This document shows, one piece after another, positions 43,978 to 52,117 of a DNA stretch of 52,376 nucleotides (positions within the stretch are counted from its first letter, which is position 1; the number at the start of each line of letters is the position of its first letter). The stretch spans positions 1 through 52,376 of the forward strand of contig JAFZLB010000108.1 of assembly GCA_017551665.1 (NCBI GenBank). Direction: 5' to 3'. Made by a program: the position numbers and the translations under genes. Under the pieces are notes generated by a model, which was not told where the DNA came from, searched no databases, and was given only the letters and a program-made list of their open reading frames with translations. The DNA comes from Lachnospiraceae bacterium (GTDB lineage: Bacteria > Bacillota > Clostridia > Lachnospirales > Lachnospiraceae).

Positions 43978-44102
43978 GCATGCATCGAACGGGCGGCGCA
44001 TGCTTGCATGTGACCGCCTGTTTCGATATATGCCGCGCGCAGCGAGCGAGGAATCGCGAAGCGATTTCGAGCCGGCGCGATGCGCAGGCAATCCGGCTTT
44101 TT
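43978..44102 (+). promoter_or_regulatory. Intercistronic hairpins and leaky terminator after binding-protein gene
   Basis: This 174-bp gap holds three structures. First is a long imperfect hairpin (43978-43996 with 44014-44033) enclosing CATGC-TT-GCATG. Second is AATCGC-GAA-GCGATT at 44052-44066. Third is a terminator-like stem AGCCGG (44070-44075) with CCGGCT (44093-44098) followed by five T, with an inner GCGC-GAT-GCGC. Together they should reduce transcription into the permease genes and stabilise the binding-protein message. The middle part may be a dispersed palindromic repeat. Confidence 0.6.
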
Positions 44103-44134
44103 ACTAAAAACTCAGCTTATGCGAGGAAGCGCTT

Positions 44135-45151
44135 ATGAGACAAGAAACCTTACGACGCTTTATTTCCTTCGGTCTGCTGCTGTTGCTGGTCATCATCTTT
44201 TCCGCCACGACAGATTCCTTCCTGACCTGGGGAAATATCAACACACTGCTCAGGGAATGCTCCGTCATCGGGATTCTGGCCATCGGTGTCACGATGGCGA
44301 TCATCACCGGCGGCAATGATCTTTCCTGCGGACATCTGATGGGAACGGTCTGTATGCTCTTTTCCTTCCTGTATTACTATACGGGGATGTCCCTGATCAT
44401 GATCCTTTTGATTTCCCTGCTGATGGCACTTGCGGGCGGACTCTTAAACGGCTTTTCCGTCGCGGTGCTGCAGATTCCGGACTTCATTGCGACGCTGTCC
44501 AGCCAGTTCATCTTTGCGGGTCTGACGTATATTTTCGCCATCCGCAACGAGTACGGCTCGATCACGCAGACGCAGATCAACAACCCGACGATCACCGCGC
44601 TGGGCGGGCAGATCGGAAGCAGCGGTCCTTATTATGTGACGATCGCCTTCTTTGTGCTCGCGGCCGTCGCCCAGTTTTTCTTAAAGAAAACAAAGCGGGG
44701 CACGTACATTTACGCAATCGGCGCGAACCGCAAATCCGCGGAATACTCCGGTGTGAGCTTTGTCAAAACCAAGGTGACGGCCTTTGTGATCTCCGGCCTC
44801 TGCGCCTTTATCGCGGCGATGTTTACGCTGGGCAGACTGCATACCTCGGAGGTCGCGACGGGACAGACCTTTGCGTTGCAGGCGATTTCCGCCTCCGTCA
44901 TCGGCGGCGCTGCCTTCACCGGCGGCCGCGGCGATATGGTCGGCACGACGATCGGCGTGCTGTTCATGCAGGTGCTCCGGAACGGGATGCGCAAGTACGG
45001 CTTTACGACGCAGGTGGTCGCGGTGGTCTCCGGTATCGTCATCGTTATGGTGCTGGTCTTTGACGTATATTATAACGAGTTCATGCAGAAACGCATCAAG
45101 AGAGCGGCCGCTGCGGCGCGCGAAAAGAAGGCGGTGAGTGCGAATGGCTGA
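44135..45151 (+). CDS. Sugar ABC transporter permease (RbsC-like)
   Basis: A 338-residue BPD_transp_2-type permease with eight to ten hydrophobic segments. The family motif near the start, ILAIGVTMAIITGGNDLSCGHLMG (residues about 46-69), and IYAIGANRKSAEYSGV before VISGLCAFIAAMFTLGR are typical of ribose/xylose permeases. The C-terminus is basic. It probably pairs with the second permease at 46664 as a heterodimer, since only one ATPase gene is present. GAGGAAG precedes the ATG. The ATPase gene overlaps its end by 8 nt. Confidence 0.92.
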   Translation: MRQETLRRFISFGLLLLLVIIFSATTDSFLTWGNINTLLRECSVIGILAIGVTMAIITGGNDLSCGHLMGTVCMLFSFLYYYTGMSLIMILLISLLMALAGGLLNGFSVAVLQIPDFIATLSSQFIFAGLTYIFAIRNEYGSITQTQINNPTITALGGQIGSSGPYYVTIAFFVLAAVAQFFLKKTKRGTYIYAIGANRKSAEYSGVSFVKTKVTAFVISGLCAFIAAMFTLGRLHTSEVATGQTFALQAISASVIGGAAFTGGRGDMVGTTIGVLFMQVLRNGMRKYGFTTQVVAVVSGIVIVMVLVFDVYYNEFMQKRIKRAAAAAREKKAVSANG

Positions 45152-46667
45152 AAAAGATTTGTTGTTTGAAATGCGCGAAATCGAAAAAATCTTTGCCCAT
45201 GTGCACGCACTGGATCATGTCAATTTTGACGTGCGCAAGGGCGAAGTCCACGCGCTGCTCGGGGAGAACGGCGCGGGCAAATCCACGCTGATCAAAATCC
45301 TGACCGGCGTTTATCCCAAGGACGGCGGACAGATTTTCCTGGACGGCAGGGAGGTGGAAATCACCTCCAGGGAAAGCGCGGCGGCGCTCGGCATCGCCTG
45401 CATTTTCCAGGAGCTGTCGCTCGTGCCGACGCTGTCCGTGTATCAGAACGTCATGCTCGGCAAAGAGATTTCCAAATTCGGCATTGTCCGGGCGTCCGCG
45501 GAACGCAGGCAGATCCAGGATCTGATCGATCACTACGGCTTTCCCGTGGGGGCCAATGACATCGTGGAAACGCTGTCCGTGGCGCAGATGCAGATGGTCG
45601 AAATCTTAAAGGCGCTCGCGACGGACGCGCGTCTCATCATCATGGATGAGCCGACGGCGTCGCTGTCTTCGAGAGAGTCGGAGCTGCTGTATAAGATCAT
45701 TCACCAGCTGCGGGAGAAGGGCGTTTCCATCATTTACATTTCCCACCGCCTCGAGGAAGTCTTCAATCTGTCCGACCGCATCACCATTCTGCGCGACGGT
45801 AAGAACGCAGGCGTTGTGGAAAAGGAAAATATCGTGCCCTCCGAGATCATCAAAATGATGATCGGCAAGGAGGTCAGCGAGGCCACGGCCTCCCGCGAAC
45901 TGAAGACCTCTTCGGCGGAGCCGGTGCTGACGCTGAAAAATCTGACGAGACTCGGTGCGTATAACGACGTGTCCTTTGAGGTGAAGCGCGGCGAGGTGGT
46001 CGTGCTGACGGGGCTTGTGGGCAGCGGCCGCACGGAAATCGTCCGCACGGTCTACGGTGCGGATCCCTATGACTCCGGCGAGATTCTTCTGGAGGGCAGT
46101 CCCTACAGCCCGAAGATCGGCAGGAGTGTGGCGACGGGCTTCGGCCTGATTCCCGAGGACAGAAGAACGCAGGGCTTTTCGCCGCTGCTGTCCGTGACGG
46201 GCAACGTCGCCGTGACAAATTACGACAAGCTGTCCAAGAAGGGCTTTGTCAACCGCGCGGATGAGGACGCGCTCGGGCACCGTGCGGTGGAGCTTGTGGA
46301 CTTACGTCCGCCGAATCCGAACGTGCAGGTCGGGAATCTGTCCGGCGGCAACCAGCAAAAGGCCGTGCTCGGCAAGTGGCTGACGCGTGACCTCAAGGTC
46401 ATGCTGATTGACGAGCCGACGGTCGGCATTGATATCGGCGCGAAGGATGAGATCTATGAGATCATTGAACGCCTGTCCAACGAAGGCGTGGCGGTGCTCA
46501 TGGTTTCCTCGGATATCGCCGAGGTGCTGCGCGTCGCGCACCGCATTCTCGTGATGCGCGGCGGCAGAATCACAAAAGAATTCAACAGCGGTGTCGCGAC
46601 GCAGGAGGATATTCTCATGGCCTCTTCCGGCTTCACCGGTGAGGAAGGAAAGGAGGATGCGGCATGA
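45144..46667 (+). CDS. Sugar ABC transporter ATP-binding protein (RbsA-like, two ABC domains)
   Basis: A 507-residue tandem ATPase. Domain one has Walker A LLGENGAGKSTLIK near residues 38-50 and Walker B LIIMDEPTASL. Its signature motif is degenerate (ETLSVAQMQMVEILKAL), as usual in RbsA/MglA. Domain two has the typical altered Walker A TGLVGSGRTEIV near residues 288-299, signature LSGGNQQKAVLGKWL and Walker B VMLIDEPTVGID. It powers import with both permeases. ATG 45144 is preferred over GTG 45138. It overlaps the next gene by ATGA. Confidence 0.95.
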   Translation: MAEKDLLFEMREIEKIFAHVHALDHVNFDVRKGEVHALLGENGAGKSTLIKILTGVYPKDGGQIFLDGREVEITSRESAAALGIACIFQELSLVPTLSVYQNVMLGKEISKFGIVRASAERRQIQDLIDHYGFPVGANDIVETLSVAQMQMVEILKALATDARLIIMDEPTASLSSRESELLYKIIHQLREKGVSIIYISHRLEEVFNLSDRITILRDGKNAGVVEKENIVPSEIIKMMIGKEVSEATASRELKTSSAEPVLTLKNLTRLGAYNDVSFEVKRGEVVVLTGLVGSGRTEIVRTVYGADPYDSGEILLEGSPYSPKIGRSVATGFGLIPEDRRTQGFSPLLSVTGNVAVTNYDKLSKKGFVNRADEDALGHRAVELVDLRPPNPNVQVGNLSGGNQQKAVLGKWLTRDLKVMLIDEPTVGIDIGAKDEIYEIIERLSNEGVAVLMVSSDIAEVLRVAHRILVMRGGRITKEFNSGVATQEDILMASSGFTGEEGKEDAA

Positions 46668-47701
46668 AAGAGAAAAGCGGAACGAACGCGGCGGCAGGCG
46701 TAAAGAAGCTCCTGGCGAACAGCCGCATCATTGTGCTGATTGTTCTCGTGGCCTTTTTGTCCCTGACCACGAAGGGAAAATTCTTCACCTACGGGAACGT
46801 CGTCAGCATCCTGTATTCGATTTCCCTGACGGGCATCATGATCTGCGGCGCAACCTTTGCCGTGCTGCTCGGCGGCATCGACCGTACGGTCTCCGGAAAC
46901 GCAGCGGTCTGCGGTGCGATGGCGGCGACGGTCGTGCTGGCCTTCGGACAGTCCAACGGCGGTGCGCTTGTCGCGCTGCTGGCGGGTCTTGCCTGCGGCA
47001 TTGTCAGCGGCTTCTTCCACGGCCTGGTGCTGTCGCGCTTCGCGATCCCGGCCTTTCTGCTGACGCTTGCGACGAACGAGGTGCTGTACGGCATCGTGCA
47101 GTTCATCACGGGCAACCAGCTGATCAACGTGATGCGCTGCGACCTGATGAACTGGATCGGCGAAAGCCGTCTGCTCGGGATTCCGATTCCCGTTTATATC
47201 CTTGCGGTCTGCTTTGTGGTCTGCTACTTTGTGCTGAACCACACGGTCTACGGGCGTTACGTCTACGCGACCGGCGGCAACCGCCAGGCCTCGGAGCTTT
47301 CCGGCATCCCGACGCGGCGCGTCATCATCATCGCCTATACGATTTCCGGCTTTATGGGCGCGCTGTCCGGCTTTGTCATGAGCTGTATGAACAAGCAGGC
47401 CTCGGCCTCGCAGGCGCAGGGTTATGAAAACGACGTGCTGGCGGCCATCGTCATCGGCGGCGTCTCCATGCGCGGCGGTTCGGGCTCTTTGCAGGGCGCG
47501 ATGCTCGGCGCAGTGCTGATCGGCGTTATCACGAACGGTCTGCAGCTGTTGGGCGTTCCCTCGATTTATCACAACCTGGTCAAGGGCGTGATCATCATCG
47601 TCGCGATCGCCTGGGATATGCTGTCCGCCGCGCGGAAATCCGGCACGGCGACGAATCCCTTTGCGGGGCTGTTCAAGAGCAAGAAAAAAGTTACGGCATA
47701 A
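46664..47701 (+). CDS. Second sugar ABC transporter permease (RbsC-like)
   Basis: A 345-residue BPD_transp_2-type permease with about eight to ten hydrophobic segments and the motif GIMICGATFAVLLGGIDRTVSGNAAVCG near residues 44-71. RYVYATGGNRQASELSGIPTRR is the coupling-helix region. It differs clearly from the permease at 44135, so the pair likely forms a heterodimeric channel around the single double-ATPase. ATGA overlap with the ATPase gene. The lactonase gene follows after 14 nt. Confidence 0.92.
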   Translation: MKEKSGTNAAAGVKKLLANSRIIVLIVLVAFLSLTTKGKFFTYGNVVSILYSISLTGIMICGATFAVLLGGIDRTVSGNAAVCGAMAATVVLAFGQSNGGALVALLAGLACGIVSGFFHGLVLSRFAIPAFLLTLATNEVLYGIVQFITGNQLINVMRCDLMNWIGESRLLGIPIPVYILAVCFVVCYFVLNHTVYGRYVYATGGNRQASELSGIPTRRVIIIAYTISGFMGALSGFVMSCMNKQASASQAQGYENDVLAAIVIGGVSMRGGSGSLQGAMLGAVLIGVITNGLQLLGVPSIYHNLVKGVIIIVAIAWDMLSAARKSGTATNPFAGLFKSKKKVTA

Positions 47702-47715
47702 ACAGGAGGTAATAT

Positions 47716-48819
47716 ATGAGCACCATATCCGAAATGACAAGAGACAAGTGGATTGAAAAGACCTTCCCCGAATGGGGCACCTGGCTGGTGGAAGAGATTG
47801 AGCAGACGAAGGTGCCGAAGGGCAACGTCAGCATGTGGTGGCTGGGCTGCACCGGCATCTGGATGAAGACACCGAAGGGGACGAACCTGACGGTGGATTT
47901 CTGGAACGGCAACGGCAAGCGCACGCACGGCGACGGCAAGATGGCCCCCGGTCACCAGATGGCCAACATGGGCGGTGTGCGCAAGATGCAGCCCAATCTG
48001 CGCAACGTGCCCTTTGTCGCTGACCCCTTCGCCTTCAAGCATGTGGACGCGGTGCTGGCGACGCACTATCATCAGGATCACTTAAGCGCGGAATGGGCGG
48101 CGCATGTCATCAATTCCAAAATGATGACGACGGACGCGAAGGGAAAGAAGATTCCCGTGCCCTTCATCGGGCCGCTGAAGGCTGCGGAAATCTGGATGAA
48201 GTGGGGCGTGCCGAAGAACCGGATTAAGATCGTCAAGCCCGGTGATAAGATTAAGGTCGGCGAGATCGAGATCATCTGCCTGGATTCCTTTGACCGCACC
48301 TGTCTGGTCACGACGGATTCCACCGGTCCCGACCGCGAGGAGCTGACCGGGAAATGCCCGGACAACATGGACGAGAAGGCCGTGAACTATCTGTTCAAGA
48401 CACCGGGCGGCAACATTTATCATTCCGGGGATTCGCATTTCTCGACCTACTTCGCGAAGCACGGCAAGGATCACAAGGTGGACGTCGCCTTCGGTGCCTT
48501 CGGGGAAAACCCGGTCGGCATCCAGGACAAGATGACCTCCGTTGACATTCTGCGCATGGCGGAGAGCCTGCGCTGCAAGGTCGTTATCCCGATTCACCAC
48601 GATGTCTGGTCCAATTTCCAGGCGGACACCGAAGAGATCCGTCTGCTCTGGGAGTTCAAGAAACCGCGTAATCTCTACACCTTTACGCCCTTCTTCTGGC
48701 AGGTCGGCGGACGCTACACCTATCCGCAGGACAAGGAGATCATGTACTATCATCATCCGCGCGGCTTTGAGGACTGCTTTGAGCATCCGTCGAATATACC
48801 GTTCCGCTCGCTGATGTAA
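47716..48819 (+). CDS. ulaG: L-ascorbate-6-phosphate lactonase
   Basis: A 367-residue metallo-beta-lactamase-fold lactonase closely resembling E. coli UlaG along its whole length, including [14 protein letters not shown] at the start, [38 protein letters not shown] and the C-terminal [13 protein letters not shown]. The metal motif is THYHQDH near residues 115-121 (HxHxDH), with further ligands in YHSGDSHFS and [15 protein letters not shown]. It opens the lactone of L-ascorbate-6-phosphate to 3-keto-L-gulonate-6-phosphate. AGGAGG precedes the ATG. It is the first enzyme gene after the importer. Recognition is strong; the exact substrate here is inferred. Confidence 0.95.
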   Translation: MSTISEMTRDKWIEKTFPEWGTWLVEEIEQTKVPKGNVSMWWLGCTGIWMKTPKGTNLTVDFWNGNGKRTHGDGKMAPGHQMANMGGVRKMQPNLRNVPFVADPFAFKHVDAVLATHYHQDHLSAEWAAHVINSKMMTTDAKGKKIPVPFIGPLKAAEIWMKWGVPKNRIKIVKPGDKIKVGEIEIICLDSFDRTCLVTTDSTGPDREELTGKCPDNMDEKAVNYLFKTPGGNIYHSGDSHFSTYFAKHGKDHKVDVAFGAFGENPVGIQDKMTSVDILRMAESLRCKVVIPIHHDVWSNFQADTEEIRLLWEFKKPRNLYTFTPFFWQVGGRYTYPQDKEIMYYHHPRGFEDCFEHPSNIPFRSLM

Positions 48820-48876
48820 GCAACAGCGGAGCTGCGTCAGCCCGGGGTTGATTCACAAGACAGAGGCGAGGAATAT

Positions 48877-49725
48877 ATGAACAGACAATACAAACTTGGC
48901 ATGTACGAAAAGGCGGTTCCGAAGGAGCTGTCCTGGAAGGAGAAATTCGAGGCCGCGAAGACGGCGGGCTTTGATTTCATCGAGCTCTCGGTGGACGAGA
49001 CGGACGAGAAGCTGGCGCGGCTTTGCTGGACGCAGGAGGAGCGCCGCGATCTCTTACGCATCGCGGAAGACTGCGGCATGCCCTTACGTTCCATGTGTCT
49101 TTCCGGGCACCGCAAGTATCCCATCGGCAGCGCCGACAAGGCAACACGCGAGCGCGGCATGGAGATTATGGAGCAGGCCCTGGCTTTGGCCGCGGATCTC
49201 GGCATCCGCATGATACAGCTGGCCGGCTACGACGTCTACTACGAAGACTCCACGGAAGAGACGCGCGCGCTCTTTGAGAAAAACCTGCACATCGCGACGG
49301 AGCTGGCGGCGCGCTACGGCGTCATCATGGGCTTTGAGACCATGGAAACGCCCTTCATGAACACCGTGGAGAAGGCCATGTCCTTCGTGGACATGGTGAA
49401 CCTCCCCTACCTTCAGGTCTATCCGGACCTCGGCAACATCACGAACGCGGCTGTGGAGTACGGCACGCGCGTCGCGGATGACCTCGAGACGGGCCGCGGG
49501 CATCTCATCGCGATGCACCTGAAGGAAACCGTCCCCGGCGTCTTCCGCGAAGTGCCCTTCGGCACCGGGCATGTGGACTTCGACGCGGGCATTCGCAAGG
49601 CGTGGATGCTGGGCGTGCGGCGCTTCGTCACGGAGTTCTGGTATACCGGGGAGTCGAACTGGCGCGAGATTGCGGCGGAGGCCTGTGCGATGATGAGGGG
49701 GAAATTGGATGTTTTGTGCAAATAA
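48877..49725 (+). CDS. ulaE: L-xylulose-5-phosphate 3-epimerase (UlaE/SgbU type)
   Basis: A 282-residue TIM-barrel epimerase of the xylose-isomerase-like superfamily, converting L-xylulose-5-phosphate to L-ribulose-5-phosphate. Metal ligands are visible: Glu in MGFETMETPF near residue 151, Asp in YPDLGNITNA near 188, His in MHLKET near 213 and Glu in FVTEFWY near 251. Length and N-terminus (LGMYEKAVPKELSWKEKFEAAK) match UlaE. GAGG precedes the ATG. The following gene overlaps its end by 17 nt. Confidence 0.93.
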   Translation: MNRQYKLGMYEKAVPKELSWKEKFEAAKTAGFDFIELSVDETDEKLARLCWTQEERRDLLRIAEDCGMPLRSMCLSGHRKYPIGSADKATRERGMEIMEQALALAADLGIRMIQLAGYDVYYEDSTEETRALFEKNLHIATELAARYGVIMGFETMETPFMNTVEKAMSFVDMVNLPYLQVYPDLGNITNAAVEYGTRVADDLETGRGHLIAMHLKETVPGVFREVPFGTGHVDFDAGIRKAWMLGVRRFVTEFWYTGESNWREIAAEACAMMRGKLDVLCK

Positions 49726-50887
49726 AAAAGTAATAGGTCAGTTGACAAAATGTTACAGTGTTGCCAAGATTAGCGACGGTGGGGAGAGTAAGCTGCTCTG
49801 TGCGGCGGAGAAGCAGGATCCCTGTTACATGTTTCATGTGGACGGGGAGAAGGTGGATACGCTGTGGGAAGGCCCGGGCGGGGTGATGACGCTGGAGCAG
49901 TTTCCCTGCGAGGATGAGACGGTCGTGATGGCGACGCGGAAGTTTTATTCGCCGAATGATTCCGCGGACGCGAAGATTGTGTATTATACGCGGGACGGCG
50001 GCGGTTGGAAGGAGCGGGTGCTCTGTGATCTGCCCTTTGTGCATCGCTTCGGTCTGTTGCAAAGGGGCGGCAGGCGGTATCTGATTGCCTGCACCTTAAA
50101 GAGTGATCACGCGTTTAAGAACGACTGGAGCTGTCCCGGGCGCGTCTGGGTGGCGGAGTTGTCCGGGGATATCCGGGAGTACAGCGCGGAGCAACAGCTT
50201 GCGTTGACGCCGCTCGTCAGCGGCTTGTATCATAATCACGGCTTCGCGAAGGTGACGGAAGAGGACGGCACGGTCTGGGCGCTGGTCGGCACGGACAAGG
50301 GTGTGCTGAAGGTGGTTCCGCCGGCGGAAGCGGAGGGTGCATGGGAGACGGAGCTGCTCCTTGCGGAAGCGACCTCTGACATGCTCTATGAGGATTTTGA
50401 CGGCGACGGCAAACGGGAGCTGCTGGTGATGGCACCCTTCCACGGCGAAAAGCTCGCGGTCTTTCATGAGGCCGGAGAGGGTCTTGCGGCACCGGTCTTC
50501 GGGGACGCGCCCGTCACGGAGGTGACCCCCGGCGTACAGGGCGTAAAGGTGCTGACAGCCGACGGCGCAAAGGAGATCAGCGCGTCGTCCAAGCGCTTTG
50601 AAAAGGTCTGGCAGTATCCGGAGGACATGCCCTTTCTCCACGCGATTTACACCGCCGGGGTTGCGGGAAAGAAGCTTGCGATTGTCGGTGCGCGGGAAGG
50701 GAAGAAGGAGCTGCTGGCGCTGTATTATGACAGTGAGACAAAAAGTTATGTGACCGATGTTTTGGACGAGGGAGCCGGCCCGGCGAACGCGCTGTTCTTT
50801 ACGGAGGACGGCAGGGACATGGTGCTGGCCGCCAACCGCGAGACGGACGAAATCGCGCTGTATGAGATCACAATGAAGGAGAACTGA
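49709..50887 (+). CDS. Cytosolic propeller-like protein of unknown function in the ula operon
   Basis: A 392-residue protein without signal peptide or membrane segment. It is beta-rich with repeated strand patterns ending in hydrophobic Val/Leu-Val/Met, and one segment, YEDFDGDGKRELLVMAPF near residues 228-245, is an FG-GAP/calcium-loop type motif. A six- or seven-bladed propeller is likely; HNHGFAKVTEEDGTVWALVGTDKG is a second blade-like unit. I recognise no enzyme family. It overlaps ulaE by 17 nt and ends 2 nt before ulaF, so it belongs to the operon. It could be a sugar-binding or lactone-handling enzyme, or replace the missing step. Confidence 0.75.
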   Translation: MFCANKKVIGQLTKCYSVAKISDGGESKLLCAAEKQDPCYMFHVDGEKVDTLWEGPGGVMTLEQFPCEDETVVMATRKFYSPNDSADAKIVYYTRDGGGWKERVLCDLPFVHRFGLLQRGGRRYLIACTLKSDHAFKNDWSCPGRVWVAELSGDIREYSAEQQLALTPLVSGLYHNHGFAKVTEEDGTVWALVGTDKGVLKVVPPAEAEGAWETELLLAEATSDMLYEDFDGDGKRELLVMAPFHGEKLAVFHEAGEGLAAPVFGDAPVTEVTPGVQGVKVLTADGAKEISASSKRFEKVWQYPEDMPFLHAIYTAGVAGKKLAIVGAREGKKELLALYYDSETKSYVTDVLDEGAGPANALFFTEDGRDMVLAANRETDEIALYEITMKEN

Positions 50888-50889
50888 CG

Positions 50890-51585
50890 ATGCTCGAAGA
50901 ATTAAAGCAACGTGTTTATGAAGCGAATATGCTTTTGCCGCGTTACGGCCTGGTGACATTTACCTGGGGGAACGCCTCCGAAATTGACCGGGAGAGCGGC
51001 ATTTTCGCGATCAAGCCCTCCGGCGTGGATTATGAGAAATTACGACCGGAGGATATGGTGCTGGTCGATCTGGAGGGGAAGGTGGTCGAGGGAGAGTTGA
51101 ACCCGTCCTCCGACACCGCGACCCATGTCGAGCTCTTCAAGTCCTTTCCGGACATCGGCGGCGTTGTGCATACACATTCCTCTTACGCGACGAGCTGGGC
51201 GCAGTCCGGGCGGGACATTCCCTGCTACGGCACGACGCATGCGGATTATTATTACGGCCCCGTGCCCTGTCTGCGCGTGCTGACGAAGGAGGAACTGGAC
51301 GAGGGCTATGAGAAGAACACGGGCGTGCTCATCGTGAAGGAATTTGAGCGGCAGTCCATTGACCATACGGCGGTGACGGCCTGTCTTTGCAAGAACCACG
51401 GGCCCTTCTGCTGGGGGAAGAGCGCGACGGACGCCGTGCACGGCGCGGTTGTCCTGGAGGAAGTCGCGAAGATGGCTTACCGGACGGAGCTGATCAATAG
51501 TAAAGTCGAACCGGCTCCGCAGTATTTGCAGGACAAGCATTACTTCCGCAAACACGGCAAGGACGCGTATTACGGACAGAAATAA
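50890..51585 (+). CDS. ulaF: L-ribulose-5-phosphate 4-epimerase (UlaF/AraD type)
   Basis: A 231-residue class II aldolase-fold epimerase converting L-ribulose-5-phosphate to D-xylulose-5-phosphate, which enters the pentose phosphate pathway. Motifs: FTWGNASEIDRESG near residues 20-33, the zinc-binding HTHSSYATSWAQSG (two His near 95 and 97), the TTHADYYYG acidic loop and the third His in CKNHGPFCWGKS near 171. Length fits the AraD/UlaF/SgbE group. It starts 2 nt after the propeller gene and ends before a strong terminator. Confidence 0.95.
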   Translation: MLEELKQRVYEANMLLPRYGLVTFTWGNASEIDRESGIFAIKPSGVDYEKLRPEDMVLVDLEGKVVEGELNPSSDTATHVELFKSFPDIGGVVHTHSSYATSWAQSGRDIPCYGTTHADYYYGPVPCLRVLTKEELDEGYEKNTGVLIVKEFERQSIDHTAVTACLCKNHGPFCWGKSATDAVHGAVVLEEVAKMAYRTELINSKVEPAPQYLQDKHYFRKHGKDAYYGQK

Positions 51586-51590
51586 GAAAA

Positions 51591-51623
51591 CGCCCCACTG
51601 CGGACAGCGGGGCGCTTTTTTTT
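51591..51623. terminator. Strong terminator after ulaF, likely bidirectional
   Basis: CGCCCC-A-CTG pairs with CAG-C-GGGGCG (51591-51614, loop CGGA) and is followed by eight T at 51616-51623. The A-rich sequence on the left side gives a T-tail for the facing PepSY gene as well. Confidence 0.9.
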
Positions 51624-51637
51624 CGTCCGTTTCGGCT

Positions 51638-52114
51638 TCAGTCATCGTATACGGATTCCGCATCAAATTCCCGTATGGCACCGGAAGACGCGTCGATCTC
51701 ATATTCATACTCCGTGGTACCGGCGATGAATTCGATTTCGAAGACAAGCCGTCCGTCATCATAGTCCTGCTTGGCTTTTGTGAAGACGGCGTTGCCCGCG
51801 GAGACACCGGCGTGCTGTAAGGCGATGCTCTTGGCCTTGTCCAGCGTGATGCTGCCGGTCTGCTGCTGCGCGGGCTGCTGCGGTTCCGGAGCAGGAGCGG
51901 GAGCGGGCGCGGGAGCAGGCGCCGGTGCCGGGGTGGCGATCACATAATCTTCTACATCAAAGTCAAATTCCAGGATGGCGCCGCTGAGCGCGTCGATCTC
52001 ATAATCGTATTCCGTCATGTCCTTATAAAATTCCACGTCATAGACGTATCTGCCGTCATCGAAGTCCAGATGGCATTTGATGAAGAAAACGTCCTGTTCC
52101 GAAAGCTGCGCGTG
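51638..52114 (-). pseudogene. PepSY-domain protein, 5' end cut off
   Basis: The frame encodes two PepSY repeats joined by a Pro/Ala-rich linker (PAPA repeats). The C-terminal repeat is complete (SITLDKAKSIALQHAGVS through EFD). The N-terminal repeat begins only at HAQLSEQDVFF, directly after a TGA at 52117-52115 on the minus strand. The preceding DKAKSIALQ-like helix and any signal peptide are missing. The only start in the open part is GTG 52036, inside the domain, which would give 132 residues. PepSY proteins are usually secreted or membrane-anchored. Loss of the 5' part by insertion, deletion or a misjoin is likely. Confidence 0.75.
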
Positions 52115-52117
52115 TCA

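Noticed and set aside
46454-47740. Minus-strand open frame opposite the second permease
   Set aside because: Shadow of a conserved permease gene, with Asp/His/Arg-rich composition and no start signal.
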